60,770 bases of DNA from an uncultured Eubacteriales bacterium (GCA_900320085.1 ONRC01000030.1:364-61133), one strand, 5' to 3'; counted from the stretch's first letter, positions 1 to 8,495 are shown. The notes: a model not told the origin generated them from the sequence alone. Program-made: numbers and translations.

Positions 1-102
1 AATTAACTGTCGTTTCTCTCAATCTACTCTGTATCGTTTTCAAGATTCCTGCGCTCTCCCCGGTCCCCGCTTCCGCAGGCCCCGTTCCCTGAGCGCTTGG
101 AT

Positions 103-131
103 AGAATAACACACCATCCCCAAATTGTCAA
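103..131 (-). promoter_or_regulatory. Sigma-A promoter firing off the left edge
   Basis: On the minus strand a TTGACA -35 (126-131) and TATTCT -10 (103-108) are separated by 17 bp. Transcription would run leftward out of the window through about 95 bases of leader that contain a short inverted repeat (CCTGCG/CGCAGG) but no credible start codon. The gene served lies outside the window. The PurR-like box pair lies upstream of this promoter. Confidence 0.7.
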
Positions 132-217
132 CACCTTTTTTGAAGTTTTTTTCCGTTTTCTTGAAGTTTTTTCAATTTGCGAACATTGAGTGACAAAATC
201 AGAACAATTCTTCATGA

Positions 218-265
218 ATATTCCGAACATTAACTGGCTTTAACTCATTTGAATGTTCGGATTTA
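218..265 (-). promoter_or_regulatory. Putative PurR operator (paired PurBoxes)
   Basis: CCGAACATT (223-231) and its inverted copy AATGTTCGG (252-260) form a widely spaced inverted repeat flanked by A/T. If each box is taken as 11 bp, the spacer is 16 bp. This matches the Gram-positive PurR PurBox pair (CGAAC core, two inverted boxes about 16-17 bp apart) known from Bacillus and Lactococcus. It lies about 90 bp upstream of the leftward promoter, which suggests the unseen gene belongs to purine synthesis or salvage. The assignment is inference from the motif; the regulator gene is not here. Confidence 0.6.
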
Positions 266-324
266 AGTAAAACCTTTGTCCGCCATTTTCTCTTTCATCT
301 TTGCATTCTTTTGATCGAATCTGT

Positions 325-370
325 AAAAAACTCCCTTGCCCGGTTTTCACAGAGCAAGGGAGCCGATCTT
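325..370 (-). terminator. Intrinsic terminator of mgtE
   Basis: A perfect 9-bp stem (CTCCCTTGC 331-339, GCAAGGGAG 354-362) lies just beyond the mgtE stop. Read on the minus strand it is followed by six T (325-330). On the plus strand a T-run also follows, so it could work in both directions. Confidence 0.85.
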
Positions 371-380
371 TTTTCTTATA

Positions 381-1742
381 TTATATTTTCAGCACAGCCC
401 GGGCGATGGTGAAATAGATGAACAGAGAGCTCATATCCACCACGGTAGTGATCATGGGGCTGGCCATGAGGGCAGGGTCAAGGCCGAGGCGTTTGGCCAG
501 CATGGGCATGGCACAGCCCAGGGCTTTGGCCAGCACGATGGTACAGAACAGGGCGGCGGCGACCACGAACGCCACCCCCCACTCCGCGCCGTTGATAAAC
601 CGGACACGGCAGATGGTGAAAGCGAACAGGACAATGCCGACGATCAGCGCCACGCGGAATTCCTTCCACAGGGCTTTGAAGAAATCCTTCAAGGTGATCT
701 GGCCCAGGGACAGACCGCGGATAATCAGGGTGGAGCTCTGGGAGCCGCAGTTACCGCCGGTATCCATCAGCATGGGGATGCAGGCCGTCAGGATGATGCC
801 CACCGCTGCGTTGGAGCTGAGCACATCCTCATAGTGGGTAATGATCATACCGGTGAAAATGGCGATAACCGCCATCAGCAGCAGCCAGGGAATACGGTTG
901 AGGGCCAGCTTGAAGGGAGAGGTTTTCAGGTACTCGTCATCAGAAGGCGTCAAAGCGGCCATCTTTTCGAAGTCTTCCGTGGTCTCCTCTTCGATGACGT
1001 CCATGACGTCGTCGGCGGTGATGATACCGACCAGGCGCTCTTCCTTATCCACGACGGGAATGGCCATCAAGTCGTACCGGCGCACCACGTCGGCGACCTT
1101 TTCCTGGTCGTCCGTGGTATAAACGCTGACCACGTTTCGATCCATAATGTCGGACAGCACAGTATCTTCCGACGCCAGGATCATTTTCCGCAGGGCCAGG
1201 GTGCCGATCAGGTGATGTGTATTATCAATTATATATAGGGTATAGATGGTTTCCTTATCCAAGCCTTCCTGCCGGATGATGTCCATCGCCCCGCGGACGG
1301 TCACGTCGCTGCGGAATTCCAAATACTCGATGGTCATCAACGATCCGGCGGAGTTTTCCGGATACCGCAGGAATTGGTTGATCAGGTTGCGCTTTTCGGG
1401 ATCAGCGCTTTGCAGCACCCGGCGCACCACGCTGGCCGGCAGTTCCTCCAGGAAGTCCACCGCGTCATCCAGGAACATGTCGTCGATCAGGGTGCGGATT
1501 TCCGAATCGCCGATGGATTCGATCAGGGTCTGCTTCTGCTCGGCGGACATGTAGCTGAACACGTCGGCCGAAATGTCCTTAGGCAGGATGCGGAACACCA
1601 GCAGCAATTGTTCCTTATTCAGTGTTTCCATGTACTGGGCGATGTCCACTTCGTTGAGCATCATCATCGCCCCGCGCAGTTCCCCATGGCGGCCCGCTTC
1701 CAGCAGGCTGTTCAGGCGCTTTTCGATCGCAGCCCATTCCAT
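381..1742 (-). CDS. mgtE: Magnesium transporter MgtE
   Basis: A 453-residue Mg2+ channel/transporter of the cytoplasmic membrane. It has the family order: an N-terminal superhelical MgtE_N domain (about 1-130), a pair of CBS domains (about 135-255, with segments such as MAIPVV and DVMDVI), then five membrane helices including the conserved TGGNCGSQSS stretch of the pore domain. Length is typical (about 450). The start at 1742 is chosen because GAGGAGGTG stands at the right distance; an upstream in-frame ATG (1835) would add 31 residues without family similarity. In the family, the cytosolic MgtE_N/CBS domains sense Mg2+ and close the pore. The gene is monocistronic here, with its own promoter (2046-2074) and terminator. 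Confidence 0.95.
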   Translation of the reverse strand: MEWAAIEKRLNSLLEAGRHGELRGAMMMLNEVDIAQYMETLNKEQLLLVFRILPKDISADVFSYMSAEQKQTLIESIGDSEIRTLIDDMFLDDAVDFLEELPASVVRRVLQSADPEKRNLINQFLRYPENSAGSLMTIEYLEFRSDVTVRGAMDIIRQEGLDKETIYTLYIIDNTHHLIGTLALRKMILASEDTVLSDIMDRNVVSVYTTDDQEKVADVVRRYDLMAIPVVDKEERLVGIITADDVMDVIEEETTEDFEKMAALTPSDDEYLKTSPFKLALNRIPWLLLMAVIAIFTGMIITHYEDVLSSNAAVGIILTACIPMLMDTGGNCGSQSSTLIIRGLSLGQITLKDFFKALWKEFRVALIVGIVLFAFTICRVRFINGAEWGVAFVVAAALFCTIVLAKALGCAMPMLAKRLGLDPALMASPMITTVVDMSSLFIYFTIARAVLKI

Positions 1743-2045
1743 AGGCCACACCTCCTCTATTTTTCTTTTGAACCCGTAATGCTTGCGGAAAGTGGAAAAA
1801 GAGGAAGCAGCTCTTCGCGCAAAGAACGCACGCAAAAAAGCCCTCCGCTTTTCCGTTGCCTCATTTCCGATGGAAGCGGCGCTGCGCTTCCGGTTTACGA
1901 CGTTCAGCGATGCAAGAGGGTGCGAACCGGATTATGAGTGACGCGCCAACGAGCGCGCCCACCACGATCGCGGCACGCCTTCGCTCACTTGGCATCTCTC
2001 GCCGTCGCCCATTGACTGTCACCCCCTATTTGTTTGATTGGTTTC
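1743..2045 (-). promoter_or_regulatory. Long structured leader of mgtE
   Basis: About 300 bases separate the mgtE promoter from its start codon. The GC-rich part (about 1830-2010) contains a hairpin (stem GGAAGCG, 1872-1891) and, nearer the gene, CCGCTT/AAGCGG pairing followed on the minus strand by a T-run (about 1835-1862), which resembles an intrinsic terminator. Such a layout would fit attenuation. I could not match it to the M-box magnesium riboswitch consensus. The block may instead be an inserted palindromic repeat. Function unknown. Confidence 0.3.
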
Positions 2046-2074
2046 AGTATATGCTTCTTTTTGCGGATTGTCAA
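2046..2074 (-). promoter_or_regulatory. Promoter of mgtE
   Basis: TTGACA (2069-2074) and TATACT (2046-2051), 17 bp apart on the minus strand, directly downstream of the GH2 gene stop. This gives mgtE its own transcription start about 300 bases ahead of the coding region. Confidence 0.75.
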
Positions 2075-2085
2075 TTGTTTTATGT

Positions 2086-4386
2086 TTACTTTTGGTCAAA
2101 TATGCACGTGGCGCAAAGGCCCGAATCCGTCCAGACATGCAGCGTGGCGGAACCCGAAACGCGGCCCGCCCGGAGGTAAGCAATGGCGCGGCCATCAAGG
2201 GTTTTACGGAAGGATTCAGCGTAAGGCGTCAGGTCGTCGGGCTGGCCGTTTTCGATGCCGAGCAGGTGCATGTCCCCAACGATCTGGCAATGGACAGCCT
2301 CGTCCAGTGCCGGGCATCCGTTTTCATCCAGCAGAGTGATTTCCACCTGATTCGTGTCCAGACCGTTGGCGCGTAAAGCGGTTGTATCCGGGTGCAGCGC
2401 AATGGACGCGGCGGGTTTCGCGGTCGAAAGCGTATCTTCTCCCCCATCGATCACCGCCCGGAGCATACCGGTCTGATAGGGCACCTCCCAGCAGACCCGG
2501 CAGCCGTCCGCGTCGGTCAGCACTTTTTTGCCAAGGGATGCGCCGTTCAGGAACAGTTCGACCGCCTTCGCGTTGGTGTAGCAGGACACGATTTTTGTTT
2601 GCCCCGGTTCACCCATCCAGCGGAAATGCTCGTTCCATACGCCGTGGCGTTCGCTTTGACCGTCACCCACAGCAATGCGCACGAAGGGTTCTTCCGTCCA
2701 CAGCGCTTTGCGCTGATAGAACAGGGGCTTTTCATAGCCCGCCAGATTCAGCATGCCCGCCTGGCTGATGCGCACAGGCCAGCCCTTGCATTCGCCCAGG
2801 AAATCCACGCCCGTCCACAGGAACTGGGCGGCGATGAAAGCATGGTCGCGCACGGCGAACCAGGCCTTGGGATCGTGGCTGTTTTCGCTGCCCAAAATCA
2901 CCCGGCCGGGATAGGTCTTGTGGTCGTCCTCATAGAAGTATTCCCGGTAATTATAGCCGATCACGTCCAGCTGGTCGGCGTAGCCGGTGTGGTTGGACAG
3001 CTCGGGGAAGGACAAAGCGCTGGTGACGGGCCGGGTGTCGTCCAGGCGATGGACGATTTCCGTCAGCTCTTTGGCCACCGTGGCCAGCCGTCCAGCGTCG
3101 GGCTTGCGGGGGTCGTAGAGCCGTTCGGCGGCGGGCTTGTTGGCGTCGTTGTTGCCCAGAGCTTCCTTGAACAGGGGGGTCACGTAGGGATCGTTGGGGT
3201 AGTCGATTTCGTTGCCGATGCTCCAAAGCACGATGCTGGGATGATTCCGGTCCCGCAGCACCATGGAGGACAGGTCGCGCTCGTGCCACTCGGGGAAGTC
3301 CTCGGCATAGCCGAAGTGCTTGGGCGGATACACGTTGTGGCCCTGCCACCACTTGTTTTTCGTCCCCTCCCATTCGTCGAATGCTTCGTCCATCACCAGG
3401 AAGCCCAGCTCGTCGCACAGGTCCAGCAGGTCGGGGTCGGGGGGATTGTGGGCAGTGCGGATGGCATTGCAGCCCGCGTCCCTGAATTTGAGCAGCCTGC
3501 GCCTCCACACATTTTTCGGCACCGCCGCGCCGAGGCAGCCCGCGTCGTGATGGACGCAGACACCTTTGATTTTCATGGGTTCGCCGTTCAGGAAGAAGCC
3601 CTGGTCAGGGTCGAAGCGGAAGGAACGGATGCCCACGGGGATTTTTTCCCGGTCAGTGACCCGGCCCTGAGCCAGCGTTTCGCCTACCAAGGTATACAGA
3701 TACGGTTGGTCAGTGCTCCACAGCTTTGCATTGGGAACGGCCAAATCCGCGCTGCCTGCTTCCCCCTGAGTGGAAACGGAAGCCGCTTCTTTTCCCTCAG
3801 CGTCCAGCAAACGGAACCTGACCTGCTCCGCGCCGACAGTCTCATAGGCGATACGCAGGCAGGCAGAGGAACTGTCAGTGGAAAGCGTTTTGACGATTAT
3901 TCCATGCTCCGCAAAGCAGACGGGTTCGCTGACCGTCAGCGTCACATGCCGGTCGATGCCGCTGCCGGTGTACCAGCGGGAATCCGCCACGTCCTCATGC
4001 TCCACCCGCACGGCGATCACGTTTTCCCCGGTCTTCACGAAGGGGGAAATGTCGAAGGAGAAGCTGGTGTAGCCGTAGGCGTGACTTCCCAGGTAATTAC
4101 TGTTGATCCACACCCTGGCGTGTTTGTACACACCCTGGAAGGTCAGCCGCACGCGCTTGCTCACAGCGTTTTCATCCAAAGTAAAGTGCTTGCGATACCA
4201 GGCCGTGCCGCCCGGCAAGTAGCCCGTGCCGCTGGCATGGGACGGGTCGAAGGGATGCTCCACCGCCCAGTCGTGGGGCAGCGTGACCTGACGCCACGCC
4301 CGGTCGTCATACCCCATGAATCCCGCGTCCACCGCGTCGCCCAGGTGGAAACGCCAGTCCAAGTCCATGTTTATGATCTTGCTCAT
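2086..4386 (-). CDS. Glycoside hydrolase family 2 (beta-galactosidase-type)
   Basis: A 766-residue GH2 retaining glycosidase without a signal peptide, so it acts on imported sugars in the cytoplasm. The N-terminal jelly-roll sugar-binding domain (LPHDW, YRKHF) is followed by an Ig-like domain, the TIM barrel (about 270-540), then C-terminal Ig-like/DUF4982-type modules. The acid/base is Glu393 (WSIGNEID) and the likely nucleophile is Glu501 (LGSENSHD). Family members act as beta-galactosidases, beta-glucuronidases or beta-mannosidases; the exact substrate cannot be read from sequence. The ATG at 4386 follows GGAGG; a TTG four codons upstream overlaps that site. It lies downstream of an LplABC-type importer, separated by a 222-bp repeat, so it probably processes the imported oligosaccharide. 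Confidence 0.9.
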   Translation of the reverse strand: MSKIINMDLDWRFHLGDAVDAGFMGYDDRAWRQVTLPHDWAVEHPFDPSHASGTGYLPGGTAWYRKHFTLDENAVSKRVRLTFQGVYKHARVWINSNYLGSHAYGYTSFSFDISPFVKTGENVIAVRVEHEDVADSRWYTGSGIDRHVTLTVSEPVCFAEHGIIVKTLSTDSSSACLRIAYETVGAEQVRFRLLDAEGKEAASVSTQGEAGSADLAVPNAKLWSTDQPYLYTLVGETLAQGRVTDREKIPVGIRSFRFDPDQGFFLNGEPMKIKGVCVHHDAGCLGAAVPKNVWRRRLLKFRDAGCNAIRTAHNPPDPDLLDLCDELGFLVMDEAFDEWEGTKNKWWQGHNVYPPKHFGYAEDFPEWHERDLSSMVLRDRNHPSIVLWSIGNEIDYPNDPYVTPLFKEALGNNDANKPAAERLYDPRKPDAGRLATVAKELTEIVHRLDDTRPVTSALSFPELSNHTGYADQLDVIGYNYREYFYEDDHKTYPGRVILGSENSHDPKAWFAVRDHAFIAAQFLWTGVDFLGECKGWPVRISQAGMLNLAGYEKPLFYQRKALWTEEPFVRIAVGDGQSERHGVWNEHFRWMGEPGQTKIVSCYTNAKAVELFLNGASLGKKVLTDADGCRVCWEVPYQTGMLRAVIDGGEDTLSTAKPAASIALHPDTTALRANGLDTNQVEITLLDENGCPALDEAVHCQIVGDMHLLGIENGQPDDLTPYAESFRKTLDGRAIAYLRAGRVSGSATLHVWTDSGLCATCIFDQK

Positions 4387-4450
4387 AGGTTCCTCCAATT
4401 AATGGTTGTTACGTTGGGTAAAAGGGAACTTTAAATCACTAAACGGGTTT

Positions 4451-4672
4451 CCAAAAGCCTTCCCCTCGCAGGGGAAGGTGTCAGGCGCGGAACCAACATG
4501 GATCGTGTAATCAAGTTAATTCGCGCCTGACGGATGAGGTGCTCCTTTCCCATACGTGGTTGCATTCCAACGGGTGAGTTCACCTCATCCGAGCCGCGCG
4601 AAATCGCTTGACTTCTCTCTCGATCTTGATTCCGCGCGGCCCACCTTCCCCTCCGAGGGGAAGGCTTTTGGA
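4451..4672. repeat. 222-bp inverted-repeat element, copy 1
   Basis: The ends are about 20-base inverted repeats (AAAAGCCTTCCCCT inward), each itself a small palindrome. Inside lie a TCAGGCGCGGAA...TTCGCGCCTGA pair and a CCGCGCGGAA/GCCGCGCGAA pair around GGATGAGGTG/CACCTCATCC. The whole unit can fold into a branched cruciform and codes for nothing recognisable. An opposite-orientation copy is at 14507-14730. It separates the solute-binding protein gene from the GH2 gene. Confidence 0.8.
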
Positions 4673-4750
4673 TAGTGTATTAAAGTGCCCAACAAATCCT
4701 CTCCGAAAATTCCGCCCTCCCCCGCTCATGCGCAGAGTGCGGGCACAAGA

Positions 4751-4797
4751 GAGGGGATGCCCTCTCCGCTTGTGGTGGCAGGACAAGGCATCCCCTC
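4751..4797. repeat. Hairpin downstream of the solute-binding protein gene
   Basis: A perfect 11-bp stem (GAGGGGATGCC 4751-4761, GGCATCCCCTC 4787-4797) with a 25-base loop, followed by CGGGATGAC as in the 'TCATCCCGAG' repeat near 8.9 kb. There is no T-run, so it may act as an mRNA 3' stabiliser rather than a terminator. With copy 1 of the 222-bp element it fills most of the gene-free stretch 4387-4835. Confidence 0.5.
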
Positions 4798-4835
4798 GGG
4801 ATGACGGCTGAGTGAATCAGCGCGTCATGGTTCAA

Positions 4836-6434
4836 TTACTTTTTGTAGGTCGCGTCGATCTGGGCCTGGAGTTCAGCGGTGACTTCGTCCACGCCGGCAG
4901 CGCGCAGCGCATCCTGGAATTCAGCCACGATCTCTTCGGGGGTCTTGTCGTACTGGCCGTAGCAGATCAGCTTCATGTAGGTGTTGTAGGTTTCGTTGCA
5001 CTGGTTGATGTAGCTCTGCACCATGCTGTTGTCGAACACGAAGGCTTCGTAGGGATACATCACGGCCACCTTGTCATATTCGTCATACAGGGCGTTGATG
5101 GCATCCCAGTTCATGGCGGCGGAGGGGATTTCCAGGTCGTCATTGCGGCCCCACCACCAGTTGGTGGAAATGCTGTCATTATCGGCCACATAGGTATCGG
5201 GGGTGTAGCGATAGCCGTTCTCGTCGATGGCATAGGTGCGGCCTTCGATACCATAGTTGAACAGGTCGTAGCATTCCTTGTCGTTGCGCAGCAGGTCATA
5301 GACCATCAGCGTGCGCTCGGGGTTCGCGGAAGCGGCGGAAACGGCGGCCACGCCATGGGTCACCAGGTCGCGGGTCACGTAGCCGGCTTCCTTGCCGAAG
5401 TAGTAGAAGCCCACGTCAGCGTCTTCGTCATCCTTGTACATGGTGTTGTCCGTGCTGGCATTGGGAGACACGATGCCGGTCCAGGTCTGGGTGTGATGCT
5501 GTTCCAGAGCGGTCTTGCCCTGGCGGAACTCAAGGCGGTTGTCAGCGCCGGTGTTGCTCAGCACGTCGGTGGGCCACACGCCGATTTCGTCCCATTCCTT
5601 CATCAGCTTGGCATATTCAACCAGCAGGTCAGTTTCTTCGAGGAACTGGCAGTTGATGGTGTAAGGATCGTCCAGATAGCCGCCCCACAGAGCGCCGCTG
5701 GCCAGACCATCAATGGCGCGCCACTTCACGAAGGAATCAATATAGCCGTAAGCGGGATAGGCGGTGCCGTCGGTGTCCCACAGGGCCAGCAGCTTGTCGC
5801 CGTAGTTTTCCTTGACATACTTCAGATAGGTGGTCAGGTCAGCCCAGGTCTGGCAGCCGTTTTCCAAACCGGCTTCCTTGGCCCAGTCCAGACGATAGCA
5901 CCAGCCATGGTTGGTCCACTGGGAGAAGTTGTCTTCGGGGATGAAGTAAATGTCGCCATCATAGGTGCACACGTCCCAGTGCTCCTGGGGCACGGTGGCG
6001 TAGGTGACGGGAGCGTACTTTTCCAGCATTTCGGGGCTCAGTTCCAGGAAGCCGCCGCGCTTGGCATTGGGCCACGCATCCAGCCAGTCGGTGGAAGAAC
6101 CGATCAGGTCGATGCCGCCGTCCATGGCCGCGATGCGCAGGTTGTAGTTCGCCAGATAGTCCGTCCAGGAGATCCAGACGATGTTCAGTTCGGCATTGAC
6201 CTTTTCGGTCAGGATGGCGTTGAGCTGCGCCAGCATTTCGGCATTCGCGCCGGTCTTGGGAGCGTCGCCGGTGGTCATGTAGTTGATCACCACGTGCTTG
6301 GAGGTGTCAACGTCGGCCCATTTCTTGGCCCAAACGTCTTCGGCGTTCGCCACGGAAATTTCTTCCGCGAAGGACACCGCTCACAGGCTGAGAACCATCA
6401 TCGCAGCCAGCAGCAGAGCAAGGATTTTCTTCAT
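4836..6434 (-). pseudogene. ABC sugar-binding lipoprotein with in-frame TGA in the lipobox
   Basis: Family 1 extracellular solute-binding protein (LplA/YtcQ type), the capture component of the importer encoded just upstream. A full reading frame begins at ATG 6434 after AAAGGAGG and gives a lipoprotein signal MKKILALLLAAMMVLSL, then TGA (6381-6383), then AVSFAEE and about 510 intact residues. The lipobox LSL-x-A demands Cys at the TGA position, one base from TGC. The mature part is undamaged, so this is a very recent nonsense mutation, a sequencing error, or readthrough. If translation began at the downstream GTG (6377), the product would have no signal and stay in the cytoplasm. TGA ends many genes in this window (for example aroB, aroA, pheA), so wholesale TGA recoding is unlikely. 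Confidence 0.85.
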
Positions 6435-6478
6435 GAGTTTGCCTCCTTTTATTATTAGGGCATACGGCCCTTGGGAAC

Positions 6479-6596
6479 AGAGCTCAGAGTTCAGAGCTCA
6501 GAGTTCAGAGTTCAGATAATATAGTTCTCTGAATGTGGGAAAAAATATGATCTACTATATAAATCTGTAATCTGTACTCTGATCTCTGTACTCTCG
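6479..6596. repeat. Heptad repeat arrays in inverted arrangement
   Basis: Five tandem heptads of AGAGYTC type (6479-6513) face an inverted, degenerate array of the same heptad (about 6567-6596, AGAGTAC/AGAGATC on the other strand) across an AT-rich loop. The same heptads recur at 8849-8860, 9091-9108 and 14395-14420. The block lies between permease and solute-binding protein genes of one operon and could form a long imperfect hairpin in the mRNA. Confidence 0.6.
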
Positions 6597-6604
6597 TTTT
6601 TCCA

Positions 6605-7525
6605 TTAACCTTTGACCGCGCCGACGGTGATGCCGCCGATGAAGTAGCGCTGCACGAAGGGATAGAGGAAGATGATGGGGCCGGTGGCCATCATGGCGGT
6701 AGCCATCTTCAGGGATTCAGAAGGCAGGCTGTCCACGGTGACGTACTGGCTGGCCACAGAGTTTTTAAGGCTCTGGGCCTCGTTGATGATCTTATACAGG
6801 CTGTACTGCAGGGGCAGCACGGTTTTGTTTTGCAGGAACAGCGAGGACTGGTACCACTCGTTCCAGTAGCCCAGGGCCAGGAACAGGCCCACGGTGGCCA
6901 GGCCGGGCTTTAGCATGGGCAGGATGATGGAGGTGAAGATCTTGAAGTCGCCCGCGCCGTCGATCTTGCCGGACTCGGTCAGCTCGTGGGGGATGGACTT
7001 GGCGAAGTTCTTCATCAGGATGATCAGCCAGCTGCTTACCATCAGCGGCAGCAGCACCGCGAAGTAGGAATTGTTCAAGTGGTAGGTCTGGGTCATCAGC
7101 AGATAGTAAGGCGCCAGGCCCGCCTGGAACAGGCTGGTAAAGTACACGAAGAAGGAAATACCGTTGCGGAAAGGGAAGTCCTTGCGCTGAAGAGCGTAGC
7201 CCGTCATGGCGCAGATGAACAGGCCGATGGTGGTGCCGATGGCCGTCATCACGATGGTCAGGCAGTAGGACTGCCAGATGGACCCGCCCTTTACCACCAG
7301 CTCATAGGCCGCAGTGGTGAAATTCCGGGGAAACAGCGTCACGCCATACTGGAGGATATTGTCCTCCGTTTCAAAGGAAGTGCCCAGTATGATCAGGAAG
7401 GGCAGGATGCTGGCAATCGCGAATATGGTGATGAAGAAATAACCGATGCCGCGAATCACATAATCGGAGGTCGTCAGCTTGATTTTGCCGGTGCTTTCCA
7501 CCATGCCGTCTCTATTCTTTGCCAT
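6605..7525 (-). CDS. Carbohydrate ABC transporter permease (MalG/LplC type)
   Basis: A 306-residue inner-membrane permease with six predicted helices, of the family that pairs with LplB-type permeases and family 1 solute-binding proteins (YtcP/LplC). The EAA loop that contacts the ATPase is visible as LTESGKIDGAGDFKIF, about residues 190-205, followed by PMLKPGLATVGLF. ATG 7525 is preferred over the upstream GTG (7534) because GAGGGGG sits 8 bases before it. It follows its partner permease by 13 bp and precedes the solute-binding protein gene, so all three form one transcript. No ATPase gene is present; such systems often share a general MsmX-like ATPase. Confidence 0.92.
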   Translation of the reverse strand: MAKNRDGMVESTGKIKLTTSDYVIRGIGYFFITIFAIASILPFLIILGTSFETEDNILQYGVTLFPRNFTTAAYELVVKGGSIWQSYCLTIVMTAIGTTIGLFICAMTGYALQRKDFPFRNGISFFVYFTSLFQAGLAPYYLLMTQTYHLNNSYFAVLLPLMVSSWLIILMKNFAKSIPHELTESGKIDGAGDFKIFTSIILPMLKPGLATVGLFLALGYWNEWYQSSLFLQNKTVLPLQYSLYKIINEAQSLKNSVASQYVTVDSLPSESLKMATAMMATGPIIFLYPFVQRYFIGGITVGAVKG

Positions 7526-7538
7526 TCTTCCCACCCCC

Positions 7539-8495
7539 TCAGAACAGTGAATAGTCCGGCTCGATCTTCTTGACGATGGCGTTCACTGTCAGCACCAGGA
7601 TAAAGCCGATCAGGGACTGATACAGACCCACAGCCGAAGCGGTGGAGAAGTTGAAGTCGGACACCGTGGCGCGGTATACGAACATTTCGATGATGTCCAC
7701 CTTCTGGTACAGGATGGGATTGCGGCCCACCAGGTTCCAGAACAGGCCGAAGTCGCCCTTCACAATGCCACCCAAGGCGAACAGCAGCAGGATGACGACG
7801 GTGGGCTTTAAGGAGGGCAGGATGATATAGCGGATCTTCTGCCAGCCGTTCGCGCCGTCGATCATGGATGCCTCGATGATGGAATCGTCAATGCCCATGA
7901 TGGCGGCGAAGTAGACCACCGAGTTGTAGCCCGTTTTCTGCCACAGATGCACCAGGATGATGATGAAGGGCCATGGGTCGCCGGTCTTATACAATCGCAG
8001 CGGCTCCGCCCCCAGGGATTTGAGGATCACGTTCAGGAAGCCGGTGTCGGAGTTGAGCAGGCTGAACACCAGCAAGCCCACCAGCACCTGGGAGATGAAG
8101 TAGGGCAGGAACATCATGGTCTGGCTGACCTTGCGGAAGGACTTTGACTGGATTTCCTTGAGCAGGATAGCCACCGTGACCGCCAGCAGATTATCCAGCA
8201 GGATGAACGCCAGGTTGAACAGGATGGTGTTCTGCGTCAGCGTCCACAGCTTGCCGGACTTAGCCACGAAGTCAAAGTTTTTCAGGCCCACGAAGGGGCT
8301 GCCGAAGATGCCCTTGCGGTAGTTGTAGTTGACGAACGCCACATAGATGCCCGGCAGCGGCGCGTAGCTGAACGCGATGAAGTAGATGATCGCAGGCACG
8401 CACATCAGAATCAGCGTTTTGGAATTGAACAGCTTCTTCGACAGCGCTCCTTTCATCGAGTAAGGCGCCGGTTTTCTCGGATTGATGGTTGTCAT
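7539..8495 (-). CDS. Carbohydrate ABC transporter permease (LplB type)
   Basis: A 318-residue membrane permease, first gene of the sugar-import transcript. It shows six predicted helices and the EAA loop (DDSIIEASMIDGANGWQKI) followed by PSLKPTVVIL. The family imports oligosaccharides or polysaccharide fragments together with a lipoprotein receptor. The ATG at 8495 has GGGAGGCGG ahead; the longer upstream reading frame lacks family similarity. Transcription starts from a strong promoter 200 bp upstream whose leader contains a perfect cre/LacI-type operator, so carbon-source control is likely. Confidence 0.92.
   Translation of the reverse strand: MTTINPRKPAPYSMKGALSKKLFNSKTLILMCVPAIIYFIAFSYAPLPGIYVAFVNYNYRKGIFGSPFVGLKNFDFVAKSGKLWTLTQNTILFNLAFILLDNLLAVTVAILLKEIQSKSFRKVSQTMMFLPYFISQVLVGLLVFSLLNSDTGFLNVILKSLGAEPLRLYKTGDPWPFIIILVHLWQKTGYNSVVYFAAIMGIDDSIIEASMIDGANGWQKIRYIILPSLKPTVVILLLFALGGIVKGDFGLFWNLVGRNPILYQKVDIIEMFVYRATVSDFNFSTASAVGLYQSLIGFILVLTVNAIVKKIEPDYSLF

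Noticed and set aside
24..230. A 68-codon minus-strand frame at the left edge
   Set aside because: It runs through the promoter and AT-rich control region, has no ribosome binding site at its start and no similarity to any family.
336..1238. A 300-codon plus-strand frame opposite mgtE
   Set aside because: It shows the same antisense shadow pattern (long runs of His, Gln, Asp and Gly), with no motif, and mgtE is unambiguous.
1743..2045. M-box magnesium riboswitch before mgtE
   Set aside because: The conserved GGUGAGGCUCCU/GACGCCA-type core could not be found on the minus strand despite the suitable location and leader length.
2382..4434. A 680-codon plus-strand frame opposite the GH2 gene
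   Set aside because: Antisense shadow; the GH2 frame has both catalytic glutamates and a ribosome binding site.
4836..6434. Selenocysteine at the lipobox TGA as the preferred explanation
   Set aside because: No selenoprotein machinery is in the window and no Sec-containing lipobox is known to me. Mutation or a base error is simpler, so it is kept only as an alternative.
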